From: Ceratodon purpureus
Taxonomy: Eukaryota > Streptophyta > Bryopsida > Pseudoditrichales > Ditrichaceae
Assembly: GCA_014871385.1 (NCBI GenBank)
Contig: CM026425.1
Coordinates: 5,619,243 to 5,683,242 of the forward strand
Reading direction: 5' to 3'
DNA: 64,000 nucleotides
Below, piece after piece: positions 23,691-31,905 of this stretch (positions within the stretch are counted from its first letter, which is position 1; every line of letters starts with the position of its first letter). The notes below the pieces were generated by a model. It was not told the DNA's origin, searched no databases, and saw nothing but the letters and a program-made list of their open reading frames with translations. Made by a program: the position numbers and the translations under genes.

Positions 23691-25746
23691 TAGGTTACGG
23701 CTGGGCCAAGAGGAAGGAACGTTGGCCCGTCAATGGGACAGTGAGCGAGCAGGAAGCGGGGGATCTCGAGGACGCCGTGGGGGGGGGGGGGGGAGTGGTG
23801 TGGGTGATGAACCAGAGGGTGTCGGGGAGAATGCGACAATTCGCAACAGGTGGCAGGAGCGGCCAATTAGTGAGTACATGGAGCCATCAGAGGGGGGGGA
23901 AGGGACTGGTGGAACGCAAGACTCCACGGCACGCACTGTTTTCCCCAAGGTGAGCACTACCCTGCCTGATTACATGGATTTCGTGGGTGGCGTGCATGGG
24001 GGTGAAGGGGGGGCAGTGCATGGGGAAGGGGATGCTGCATCATCAGGGGAAGAGTGGATACCGGAGTTTGAGGACGTCGTGGACAGCTCCGATGGCGAGG
24101 GTGCTGATTTTGTCATGCCCCGACTCCCTGTCAGTCCCGACTTCGAGGAGTGGTGCCAGTCTGAGGCCTCGTTCCGACCAGTGCGACTTGACATGGATCA
24201 GCTGCAGGCCTTCTACCGTGAAGAGTCCTGGGGCAGTGATAGCGTCTCGCTTTTAGGGAGCCGGGATAATTTCTGTGGCCCAACCCCAGGGTTCAGACTT
24301 CCACAGAAGGAGGCCTTGCCGCAGCCACATGATGTCTTTGACCTGTATTGGTCAGAGGAGACCCTTTCTCGAATAGTCCGTGAGACTAATCGATACGCTA
24401 GAGAGTGCCAGGGAGGAACAACGGATCCTCGCATGAAGGGGGGTTTGAGGTGGGTGGACATTTGCATCGCAGAGCTGCGTGCATGGCTCGGTATCTGCAT
24501 CTTGATGGGGGTGAAGAGGTTGCCCTCTGTACGGCACTATTGGATGCGGTCAGAGGGCTTCATGTACTGTAGTATGATTTCCAGTGTGATGAGTCTTGCT
24601 CGTTGGAAGGAGATTCTAAGGTGCCTGCATCTGGTCGATAACAAGGAGGTTGTGCGAGATGAGGGGTCACAGCACTTTGATCGGATAGCAAAGACACGTT
24701 GGATCATTGACATGTTTGTGGCTGTCTCAAAACAGATTTACAATTTAGAGCGTGAACTTACAGTTGACGAGTGCGTCATCCCGTACAAGGGAAAATATTG
24801 TTTTATCAGGCAATTTATGCCTGATAAACCTATCAGATTCGGGATCAAGTGCTGGCTACTAGCTAGCTCTAAGTCCAGGTTTGTTTCTAACATCGAAGTG
24901 TATTTTGGGAAAGGAACGGGCCTTGGACCGCATGGACTGGGATACCATGTTGTGTTGAGGATGATCGCAGGTCTTGAGCACCGATGGCATTGCCTCGTTG
25001 TGGACAACTTGTTCGCCAGTGTGAGCCTGTTCCATGAGTTGATGGTGCTGGGCATGTGGGCGACTGGGACGGTGAGGAAGACAAGTAAGAACCTGCCCTC
25101 TGGACTTTACCGAGAGAGCAACAACGATGTGAGGGGTTCTATGCTCATTCGCACCCACGACCATCGGCAGATGGGGTGTGTCTCATGGCAGGACAAGTGC
25201 CTTGTCACCCTGCTAAGCACAGCAGCGAGCCCCTGGGAACCCGGTGTGGTTGTACTTCGCAAGGTGAAGGGCATGCGGGGGCAGTTGGTGGTACCATCCT
25301 CACCGATCCACACTCAGTACCAGGAGTACATGAGGGGAGTGGATGTCTCGGATCAGATTCGTGCCAATTACTCAGCCCAATTGAAAAGCCACAAATGGTG
25401 GCATAAACTTTTTTTTTTTATTATAGATCAGAGTATGGTGAATTCGTATGTAGTTTACTGTTCACAAATAGAGACGCTCGGGCTGAGGGTTAGGTCCCAC
25501 ATGCAATTCAAGATTGATGTGGGAAAGCACTTGGTGAAGGAGTGGCTGCGGTCACGGCCCCGAGCAGCAACTCGCCCCCCTGCACGTCGCAGGAGGCCCC
25601 GCCCCGTGCACTGCCTATGGGTCTCAAATCTCCGCCGAAGGTGTGTTGAGTGTGGGCATGTAGGACGTTGGCACTGCCCCGCATGTGGAGACCAGTGGAT
25701 GTGTCTACAGAACTGCTATCATGTAGTCCACTCACGGATTCGTTGA
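23617..25746 (+). CDS. PiggyBac-type transposase (PGBD/DDE_Tnp_1_7)
   Basis: Long intact frame (709 codons as an open frame; first ATG at 23629). After a Gly/Glu-rich low-complexity N-terminus, the piggyBac domain begins at about residue 245 (FDLYWSEETLSRIVRETNRY) and includes ELRAWLGICILMGVKRLPS. Catalytic aspartates are visible in LTVDECVIPYKG (D384), VVDNLFAS (D463) and RGVDVSDQIRANYS (D576). The C-terminus is a Cys/His-rich finger (RRCVECGHVGRWHCPACGDQWMC) as in piggyBac proteins, where it binds the terminal repeats. PiggyBac enzymes excise precisely and integrate at TTAA, and TTAA flanks this element. The true start is uncertain because a poly(G) run lies in the N-terminal part. No stop codon interrupts the catalytic core, so activity is possible. 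Confidence 0.92.
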   Translation: MHLWMFAWPWDPTREHKAAKGGMVSRLRLGQEEGTLARQWDSERAGSGGSRGRRGGGGGSGVGDEPEGVGENATIRNRWQERPISEYMEPSEGGEGTGGTQDSTARTVFPKVSTTLPDYMDFVGGVHGGEGGAVHGEGDAASSGEEWIPEFEDVVDSSDGEGADFVMPRLPVSPDFEEWCQSEASFRPVRLDMDQLQAFYREESWGSDSVSLLGSRDNFCGPTPGFRLPQKEALPQPHDVFDLYWSEETLSRIVRETNRYARECQGGTTDPRMKGGLRWVDICIAELRAWLGICILMGVKRLPSVRHYWMRSEGFMYCSMISSVMSLARWKEILRCLHLVDNKEVVRDEGSQHFDRIAKTRWIIDMFVAVSKQIYNLERELTVDECVIPYKGKYCFIRQFMPDKPIRFGIKCWLLASSKSRFVSNIEVYFGKGTGLGPHGLGYHVVLRMIAGLEHRWHCLVVDNLFASVSLFHELMVLGMWATGTVRKTSKNLPSGLYRESNNDVRGSMLIRTHDHRQMGCVSWQDKCLVTLLSTAASPWEPGVVVLRKVKGMRGQLVVPSSPIHTQYQEYMRGVDVSDQIRANYSAQLKSHKWWHKLFFFIIDQSMVNSYVVYCSQIETLGLRVRSHMQFKIDVGKHLVKEWLRSRPRAATRPPARRRRPRPVHCLWVSNLRRRCVECGHVGRWHCPACGDQWMCLQNCYHVVHSRIR

Positions 25747-26563
25747 GCTTCACTGACCATGGGCCTGTTGTTTTTGCATGCTCTGTTTCGGGAGATCCGG
25801 GTTCAGGGGTTGGCACATCGGAAGGGGCAAGTCTTGAAGTGGGATTCCGGTGTTGCCTTCCATACACCCCCCCGAAGCCAGGGCCATTTCCCCGCCCCCG
25901 CAACTGCTCGACACACTTGTTGAATCACTGAAGGGCTTGCTGGCACGTTGCTGAGGTCGATGAAGGGGAGTGGAGCACCCAATTTTTGAGGCAGTATTGC
26001 TTACCGGCATGTAGTTCTGGCCCACGCATGGCCACGGAGCCTGTTCGAAGCTCGTCTCGGCTGCTGTTTTTATTTCTGTTTAATGAAATTTTAATTTCTT
26101 TTTGAAATACCCTGCTCTTGCTCGCCCCATTTGTTTTTTATTTTTCTGAGTCTTGGAACATTGCGCTGGTTGATCCTTTTTTTTTCTGCACGAGGGTTGT
26201 GAAGCACATGGAAGTGCGGGTAATCCTTTGTTTTCGGAGTTCAGTAATCCTGCGATGGTGGATACATGGATTTCGGTGTGGATGGGAAGAGGCTCGGTGG
26301 TTCCACTGTGTGGGTGGGGGTGTGTTACAGGTTCCCGTGTTAGCTCTGCAACGTCTCGTCTCAGCTGCCACAAATGTGCCATTAATTCTTTGCCGAGCTT
26401 AGCATTTTTAGGTAAGGTGATGTTCCCCTCCTCGTGCATGGCACTGTTCACGTGACTGCAGTTCTGATTGCAGTTGTGACTGCGATCAAACGGCTTCTTA
26501 TCAGAGTGCGAGTGAGAAAGAGTATAATCTTAATGTCTTCGTATGAATCCTTGCTTCAAATAG
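25747..26563. other. 3' region of the transposase and spacer inside the element
   Basis: Open frames on both strands overlap without recognisable domains. Probably the transposase 3' UTR and sequence captured with the adjacent kinesin fragment (inference). Confidence 0.35.
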
Positions 26564-27527
26564 GGAAAGAGCGAGCAGATGATGGACTATATCAAGAAGC
26601 TCCGTGCATGCATACGAGCCTTTCAAGAGCTGGACACGAATCATGTCCGCGAGAATCTTGAGCAGTCGAAGCAGATCGAGGTCGAAAGGCAACGCCACCT
26701 CCAACCAGGTTTTAATCTCGTAACTTCCGTCTTGATTGTGTTATGGACCTACAAAATACCCTTTTATCAAGCACGTGTTCAATCCAGCTTTGAGAAGGTC
26801 TAGATGGTGGCGTATTGATTCTACTAACATCCGCTACTGCGATGTGACGCTTCAGAGACGGAGATGAAGGCCCAACATCATGTACTAGACACGAATAACG
26901 CTGAGCTCAAATCCCTCATATCTCGGCTGGAGCAGGAATTGATTAAGGAGAAGGCTGCGAAACAGGTCTGCTCATGTGGTTCAGAGATTTGTCCTCCGCA
27001 GTTTTTTCTGGTTATCATGTTGCAAGGGCATGAAATGATTGAGGTTTCTATAGCTTCGCTTGCCGCACCTGGAAAAAATATTACACTTGGGCAATATTGA
27101 TAGCTTTGAATGACCTGATTTTATACAGCATGTTAAAGTGCATTTGTGAAGGACAAAGCATAACCTCTTGATCTCTATTGCCCGGCTAATTAACATCGAC
27201 CGTTCGCTGTGACGATTTTGACCGATGTTAGCCTCCCTTTGAAAACTACAGCCTAACGTTTGGAAGGGTGACAAAACAGGTGCTTTTGTTGGCGGAAGCG
27301 AAACACACTGAAACTATCCGAGCCAGAGAGAAAGAGAAAGCCGCGCTGAAAGAACAGATGGAAAAGTTGCAGAGTGAATTGGACTCTTCGGGCAAACAGG
27401 TACTCTACACATTACAGCATGTCGCTTAAAAGCTTTTCTCCGCCGCTACGTCAATTGCTGTAACTTTTCTGTATCCGTATCGAAAATTCAGGCTCGAGGC
27501 AAGCTCAACGCAAGCTCGGAGATGTGA
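26564..27527 (+). pseudogene. Captured kinesin-14 (ATK1/ATK5-type) coiled-coil exons
   Basis: Four exons with compatible phases: 26564-26708, 26856-26965, 27280-27399 and 27492-27527 (ending in TGA). The product starts GKSEQMMDYIKKLRACIRAF, continues with QELDTNHVRENLEQ, then ETEMKAQHHVLDTNNAELKS and EKEKAALKEQMEKLQSELDS. This matches the stalk of plant kinesin-14 ATK1/ATK5 proteins (pattern YI.KLR.CIR.FQ..D..HV.E). No motor domain or N-terminal tail is present, and exon 4 runs into a stop after 11 codons at the edge of a minisatellite. Introns are kept, so the fragment was captured as genomic DNA rather than as a cDNA copy. It lies inside the piggyBac element on the transposase strand. Whether it is expressed cannot be seen. 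Confidence 0.72.
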
Positions 27528-27539
27528 GCCCAGAGCGGC

Positions 27540-27770
27540 GGCCTGGGGAGCCCAGAGCGGGGGCTTGGGGTGCCCGGACCATGGGCCTGGGGTGCCCAGA
27601 CCATGGGCTTGGGGTGCCCAGACCATGGGCCTCGGGTGCCCAGACCATGGGCCTGGGGTGCCCACGCCATGGGCCTGGGGTGCCCAGATCATCCTAGGGG
27701 TGCCCAGACGATGGGCCTGGGGTGCCCAGACGATGGGCCTGGGGTGCCCAGACCATGGGCCTGGGGTGCA
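27540..27770. repeat. 22-bp GC-rich minisatellite
   Basis: About nine units of CATGGGCCTGGGGTGCCCAG plus two bases, with occasional substitutions (CGATGG for CCATGG) and one interrupted unit near 27684-27700. Each unit is partly palindromic (CCATGG and GGGC/GCCC). Because 22 is not divisible by 3, all frames read through. Confidence 0.93.
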
Positions 27771-27835
27771 TCCCCATCTCCCTTGTTTACTTTCTCACAA
27801 CTTGTTTGTATTTTTATTTTTTTTTGGTTTCTGAT

Positions 27836-27980
27836 TCTCTTGCTATTCTTTTGCCAGTTTCTGTTTTCATGATGTTCCTGCTTGTATTCTCTTACCATCT
27901 CTCTTGTTCACTCACTCAACTCTCAACATCTCTCTACCTCTCGCTACCTTTCATTGCAAATACTCTTGTTTGCTTTGTTG

Positions 27981-28011
<31 letters not shown>

Positions 28012-28282
28012 TTTTGGTTTTCTTTCTATCGCTTTCTGTCTGATTTCAGGTTCTCTCTGCGACTCTCCACTCTCAGCTCTCGGTACCCCTCGTCTCCTCT
28101 CCTCTTTTTTCCATTTTTTTTTTTGGTTTCTGATTCTCTTGCTATTCTTTTGCCAATTCCTGTTTTCATGATGTTGCTGCTTGTATTCACTTACCACCTC
28201 TGTTATTCACTCACTCAACTCTCAATATCTCTCCACCTCTCGCTACCTTTCATTGCAAATACTCTTGTTTGCTTTGTTGTTG

Positions 28283-28316
<34 letters not shown>

Positions 28317-28430
28317 TTTTCTATCTATCGCTTTCTGTCTGATTTCAGGTTCTCTCTGCGACTCTCCACTCTCAGCTCTCGGAACCCCTCGTCTCCTCTC
28401 GTCTTTTTTCCATTTTTTTTTTGGTTTTGG
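27836..28430. repeat. Tandem duplication of a pyrimidine-rich block, offset 289 bp
   Basis: GGTTTCTGATTCTCTTGCTA begins at 27836 and again at 28125. The following blocks (TCTCAACATCTCTCTACCTC, TTTCATTGCAAATACTCTTG, long poly(T), TCTATCGCTTTCTGTCTG, CTCTCGGTACCCCTCGTCTC) recur in the same order. The poly(T) tract grows from two blocks in copy 1 to one run of about 34 T in copy 2. No coding function is supported. Confidence 0.9.
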
Positions 28431-29101
28431 TTTTTGGGATGGGAGGCTCAAAATGTGTTGGCTTGGTGAAGTCATGCAATCAGAGAGAGACAAAGTGTTT
28501 TTGCATGTTCTGTGCGAGAGAGTTCGCAGTTTCGGGTTTGTGTTTGTGAGCGGAGGTTTAGTTTGTTCATGAGTTTCAGCTTTGAGTGTGTTTGGGTACC
28601 GGGTTTGGTTTGCAGTTGAGGAGGAGGGAGGGATTTTGGATTTGCAGGGAGAGAGTTTTTGCATCTGCGGGGAGGGAGCACAGCAGGGAGAATTTTCGAG
28701 AGAGGTGGTGGGGGAATTGGGTTTGCGGTGGGCATGTTGGGAATTGGGTGTAATTACTCAAGATTCTGGTGACTGCCGCTGGTGATCGCCGCAGGGGAGA
28801 GGTGCCGCTGGGGACTGCGGCACTTTGATTTCGTCGCTGGTGATCGTCGCTGCTGATCGTTGCCCGTGAATTCGTTGCTGGTGATCGTTGCTGGTGATTG
28901 CTCCCCAGCAATCCTAGGGTTCACGGACAGTAATGGCGCCGACTCCAGCCCGCCGGCGCCTCACAATGAATCCCCTCTCCCGGTCCGTGTGTCCTCCCAA
29001 ACCCTTCCTCGATTGTTGCATTCGTCGCCCCCTTGTGTGTCTCTCCTCCGTCTCACTCCTCCCGTTCCCTGCTGATTCCCTGTTTCTATCTACGGTGCGC
29101 C
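28431..29101 (+). other. Presumed promoter/5' UTR of the captured B3 gene
   Basis: No recognisable protein. An imperfect short repeat GCTGGTGATCGTTGCTGG occurs several times at about 28777-28905. It lies directly upstream of the B3 gene start. Confidence 0.35.
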
Positions 29102-30139
29102 ATGGCTGACATTGGGGAGGGGGAGGTGCTGGATAACTAGCAGGACCAGGTGATCCGCGAGCTGGAAGAGTGCCGCGCCTTCTATTTCGCCCAACGCATC
29201 GAGTCGCGCAACGACCTTCGCGTCCTCGTAAGCCTCCTGTCCCCCTTCGTCGTTTGCGAATTTCCAGCACTTTTCCCTGCTTTTCTTTTTTTTTCTGATT
29301 TGCGGGACTTTGCTGTCAATGTCCTCGCAGGCGGTCCCGAAGTCGTTCACCAAGCACTGCGGCTGGCCCGAGACCCGCCACGTCGTCCTCGTTACCTCCA
29401 TCACGCGACCAATCGAGTGGCCCGTTGAACTTCGTCTCGTGGGCGCTGAATCACGATCCAAGCTCTCGGCTTACAGCATCGGAGGGGGATTTCCAAAATT
29501 CTGTGCGGACCAGAGGCTATGCATCGACGACCTGCTGATTCTAGAGTGGGTGAATGGGAACTGCCTTGTCGCCACCATCCACAAGCGGAGCCCCCAAAAA
29601 AAAACACCTACCGAGACCCCCGCTGGAATTCCCGACGGTGCTGGTCCATCACGCCCTTCTAGGCCGAGAGCTCAGTTCCAGAAGACTCTCCGACCTTCAC
29701 ATATTTGCCCCAATAAGACCGCTCGAATCGTAAGCCACTGTCCCAGTTATCCATTTTTTTTCCCTTCAATTTGACTGCATTGTGTCCCCATTGCCTTGCC
29801 ACACCATCCCCTCTCCCCTGTTTGCCCCTGAAAGTATATGCTCACCTACTCTAACACATGTACTCTCTTTCCTACACATGTACACAGGACATCCCAACAG
29901 CATATTGGAGGGAACATGGAAAGGAGAAGTTCAATGGACAACTCTACACACTCGAAGGTCCACTGAAGGAAAGCTGTGTCAAGTCGGCACTCCACGAGAC
30001 AGGGCGGCAGACTCTGTGCTTCTTCACGTCGGGTTGGTTCGAATTTTGTGTGCTCAACAAGCTGAAGCTAGGGGACACGGTGAATTTTTTGAAGAGGGGC
30101 CCATGCGGTTTCCAGGTGACCATTGGCAATTCTGATTAG
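29102..30139 (+). pseudogene. Two-domain B3 DNA-binding protein gene inside the piggyBac element
   Basis: Three exons in phase: 29102-29227, 29331-29729 and 29888-30139. Exon 2 encodes a B3 domain (AVPKSFTKHCGWPETRHVVL ... EWPVELRLVG ... FPKFCADQRLCIDDLLILEW ... LVATIHKRS). Exon 3 encodes a second one (DIPTAYWREHG ... FFTSGWFEFCVLNKLKLGDTV ... GFQVTIGNSD). B3 domains are plant-specific DNA-binding folds of transcription factors. The only ATG-led exon 1 (MADIGEGEVLDN) meets TAG at 29138-29140, and no later ATG precedes the first domain. The present copy would therefore need another start or is silenced by a nonsense change. It stands on the transposase strand, 3.3 kb downstream, and keeps its introns. 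Possibly a host gene captured by the transposon, or a transposon-encoded regulator (inference). Confidence 0.78.
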
Positions 30140-31144
30140 AGTGGCCCGTTTTGGATCCTAAATTTGTACATACTCCTAGTTTCCCATGCTGTGGTACTCG
30201 AGAGACCAACCTAGCTGTGAGTTGAGCTGTACACCCCAAGGTTTTCTTTGAATTTTCACTCTGTCCATGCTCATTTTGAACACTGACTGTACACCACGAC
30301 TATGTAAGTTTTGTGCAAGATATTGCAATTCGAATTTTACTTTTGTTTTCGGCTAACTCCATGCACTGTCACTGTCTTGCATTTGTATTTGAATTCCATT
30401 ACAATGCTAACAATTTTCCAGGCTTATTGATTTGCTACTTTGGAACTGAGCTTGGCACTACTGCTTTTCTCTTCTTTTTTGTTGTTGTCTACACATCCTA
30501 AACCCCCACTCTCCTTTGAATTCAGATTCGGATGCTTGCTGGCACTTTACTTGGAGGTTATCTAGCTGAGCTCGCTCCCTTCCACTCTGATTTCGTTTCC
30601 ACAATTTTCAGTCGTTGTGAGGTGTGTCAGGATCCCCTGGTTTAGGCATGTGCCGTCGCTGATGGCAGTTGCGATTGCAAGTGTCCCATGACACCCCGCC
30701 ACATGACACCCCCACTGCCGTGCCTCCGCTCCCATTGGCCAGTGCTTCTGCCTCCCATGTCTGACCCAACCGCCGACCGCTTCTCCTGGTTGCTTCTGAG
30801 TTACCGTTACTTCCTAGAACGGGTCACTCTGCCCTCCGATAACAAGTTCAGACCCTGACACTGCCCACTGTCACAATAGGAAATGTACTGGCCTTCTACT
30901 GTATAAGCATTTCAAAGCAGTTTGCACCCCCCCCTTTTCCGGAATTTCTAGAAAATTATTCATATGGCATTTGCTGAATTTTTTTTCACACTTCTCTTCC
31001 ACACTTCAAGGAGCACCTGATGAAAAAAAAAAAAAAATTTTAAAAAAGACACTCAACTACTGCAATTCACTGTTATACGAGGAAGTGGCTGCACAATACA
31101 GAATGTACTCTTCCACTCAACCAGCACCAAACATCGTTAAGGGG
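30140..31144. other. Right-end noncoding part of the piggyBac element
   Basis: 3' UTR-like sequence of the B3 gene followed by spacer, with no domain. Runs of C (about 30928) and A (about 31023) are present. It ends in AAGGGG at the TTAA border. Confidence 0.4.
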
Positions 31145-31148
31145 TTAA

Positions 31149-31641
31149 TGGCATGCGTGGTTGGGTCCATTCTTTTGGCAGAATTGAAGAATTCATGACG
31201 CTTGCACTGAAAAGTGGCTTGTGATTGATGAAAAACATCACAAGGTAGGCTAGCTGATGGTTGATCAAGAGATGAGGTTGTACCCATATCTCACATTTTC
31301 TCACACACTCTTGGCATGTGACAGTGACATCAATCTAATAACTAGAAAAAATGATTACTGATCAGTGGGATATTATAGATATATAGTGAAACCAGAAGAT
31401 AGAAGGAAAATGTAATCAAACAACATGTTAAACTCAGACATTGTTTCTACAATGGGAGGAACTGAATTAGTACGTTAGGGTTGGGTCTAAGTTGGATGCG
31501 CTTAAAATATATAATCGATTTCGGTTCTTAGCGAAGTATCTGATGCAATTCAGTGTCCACAAGTTACACTCTCCACCGTTGTGTCTACCGTCGAGATCCG
31601 ACCGTTGGAATGACGATACGTGGGCGAATGACAAATTGACA
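31149..31641. other. Flank between the piggyBac element and the tRNA-like locus
   Basis: No gene supported. The first about 50 bases continue, on the minus strand, the reading frame found at 20530-20241. Confidence 0.4.
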
Positions 31642-31847
31642 GCTGGAATAGCTCAGTCGGTTAGAGTGGTCCGCCCACGTGGACGGGGCCGTTCCCTTCG
31701 CTGGCCCCCAACGTCACGGGTGCGGGGACCGCGGGCAAGCCCGGGGGTCCCCCACGCTTGACACGGGCTCCGCCCGTTCAATCGCGCGCTTTGCGCGTTG
31801 TTTTCACCTTGGTTACCTTTAACCCCGGGGGGGTATTTTGCTCAGTT

Positions 31848-31880
<33 letters not shown>

Positions 31881-31905
31881 GAGGTTTGACCCGTCCTTCC
31901 AATGA
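31642..31905 (+). tRNA. Disrupted tRNA-Asn(GTT) locus (pseudogene)
   Basis: GCTGGAATAGCTCAGTCGGT at 31642 is the 5' part of plant tRNA-Asn. About 170 bp later comes GCTCAGTTGGTTAGAGCGTG, then TGGCTGTTAACCACAAGGTC and GGAGGTTTGACCCGTCCTTC. That copy has D-arm, anticodon GTT, variable and T-arms, but its 5' acceptor strand (GTATTTT) cannot pair with the 3' side. The intervening GC-rich DNA is flanked by the duplicated GCTCAGTYGGTTAGAG. Either a tRNA gene split by an insertion or duplication, or two overlapping degenerate copies. Unlikely to make a functional tRNA. Confidence 0.65.

Larger units (their letters stand above)
20535..31144 (+). mobile_element. PiggyBac-type element, about 10.6 kb, with captured gene fragments
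   Basis: The left border is TTAA (20531-20534) followed by CCCCTTTGAGATGTT. The right border ends ...AACATCGTTAAGGGG before TTAA (31145-31148). The ends share CCCCTT and GATGTT in inverted orientation. Inside are a piggyBac transposase frame (23617-25746), an upstream basic ORF, kinesin-14 exons, repeats and a B3 gene, all on the plus strand. If the element plus one TTAA is deleted, the flanks join into one continuous minus-strand reading frame, which supports the borders. The weak similarity of the ends beyond about 15 bp is the main uncertainty. The borders could belong to two different events. Confidence 0.68.

Noticed and set aside
27426..27872. Open frames on both strands over the GTPGPWSGHP-type repeats
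   Set aside because: Produced by the 22-bp minisatellite, which stays open in all frames; no start or splice context.
27836..28430. Pair of LTRs
   Set aside because: The two 289-bp copies are directly adjacent with no internal retroelement sequence and lack TG...CA ends, so this is a simple tandem duplication.
31642..31905. Functional tRNA-Asn
   Set aside because: The copy with anticodon GTT has no matching 5' acceptor strand and ends in AATG instead of AGC.
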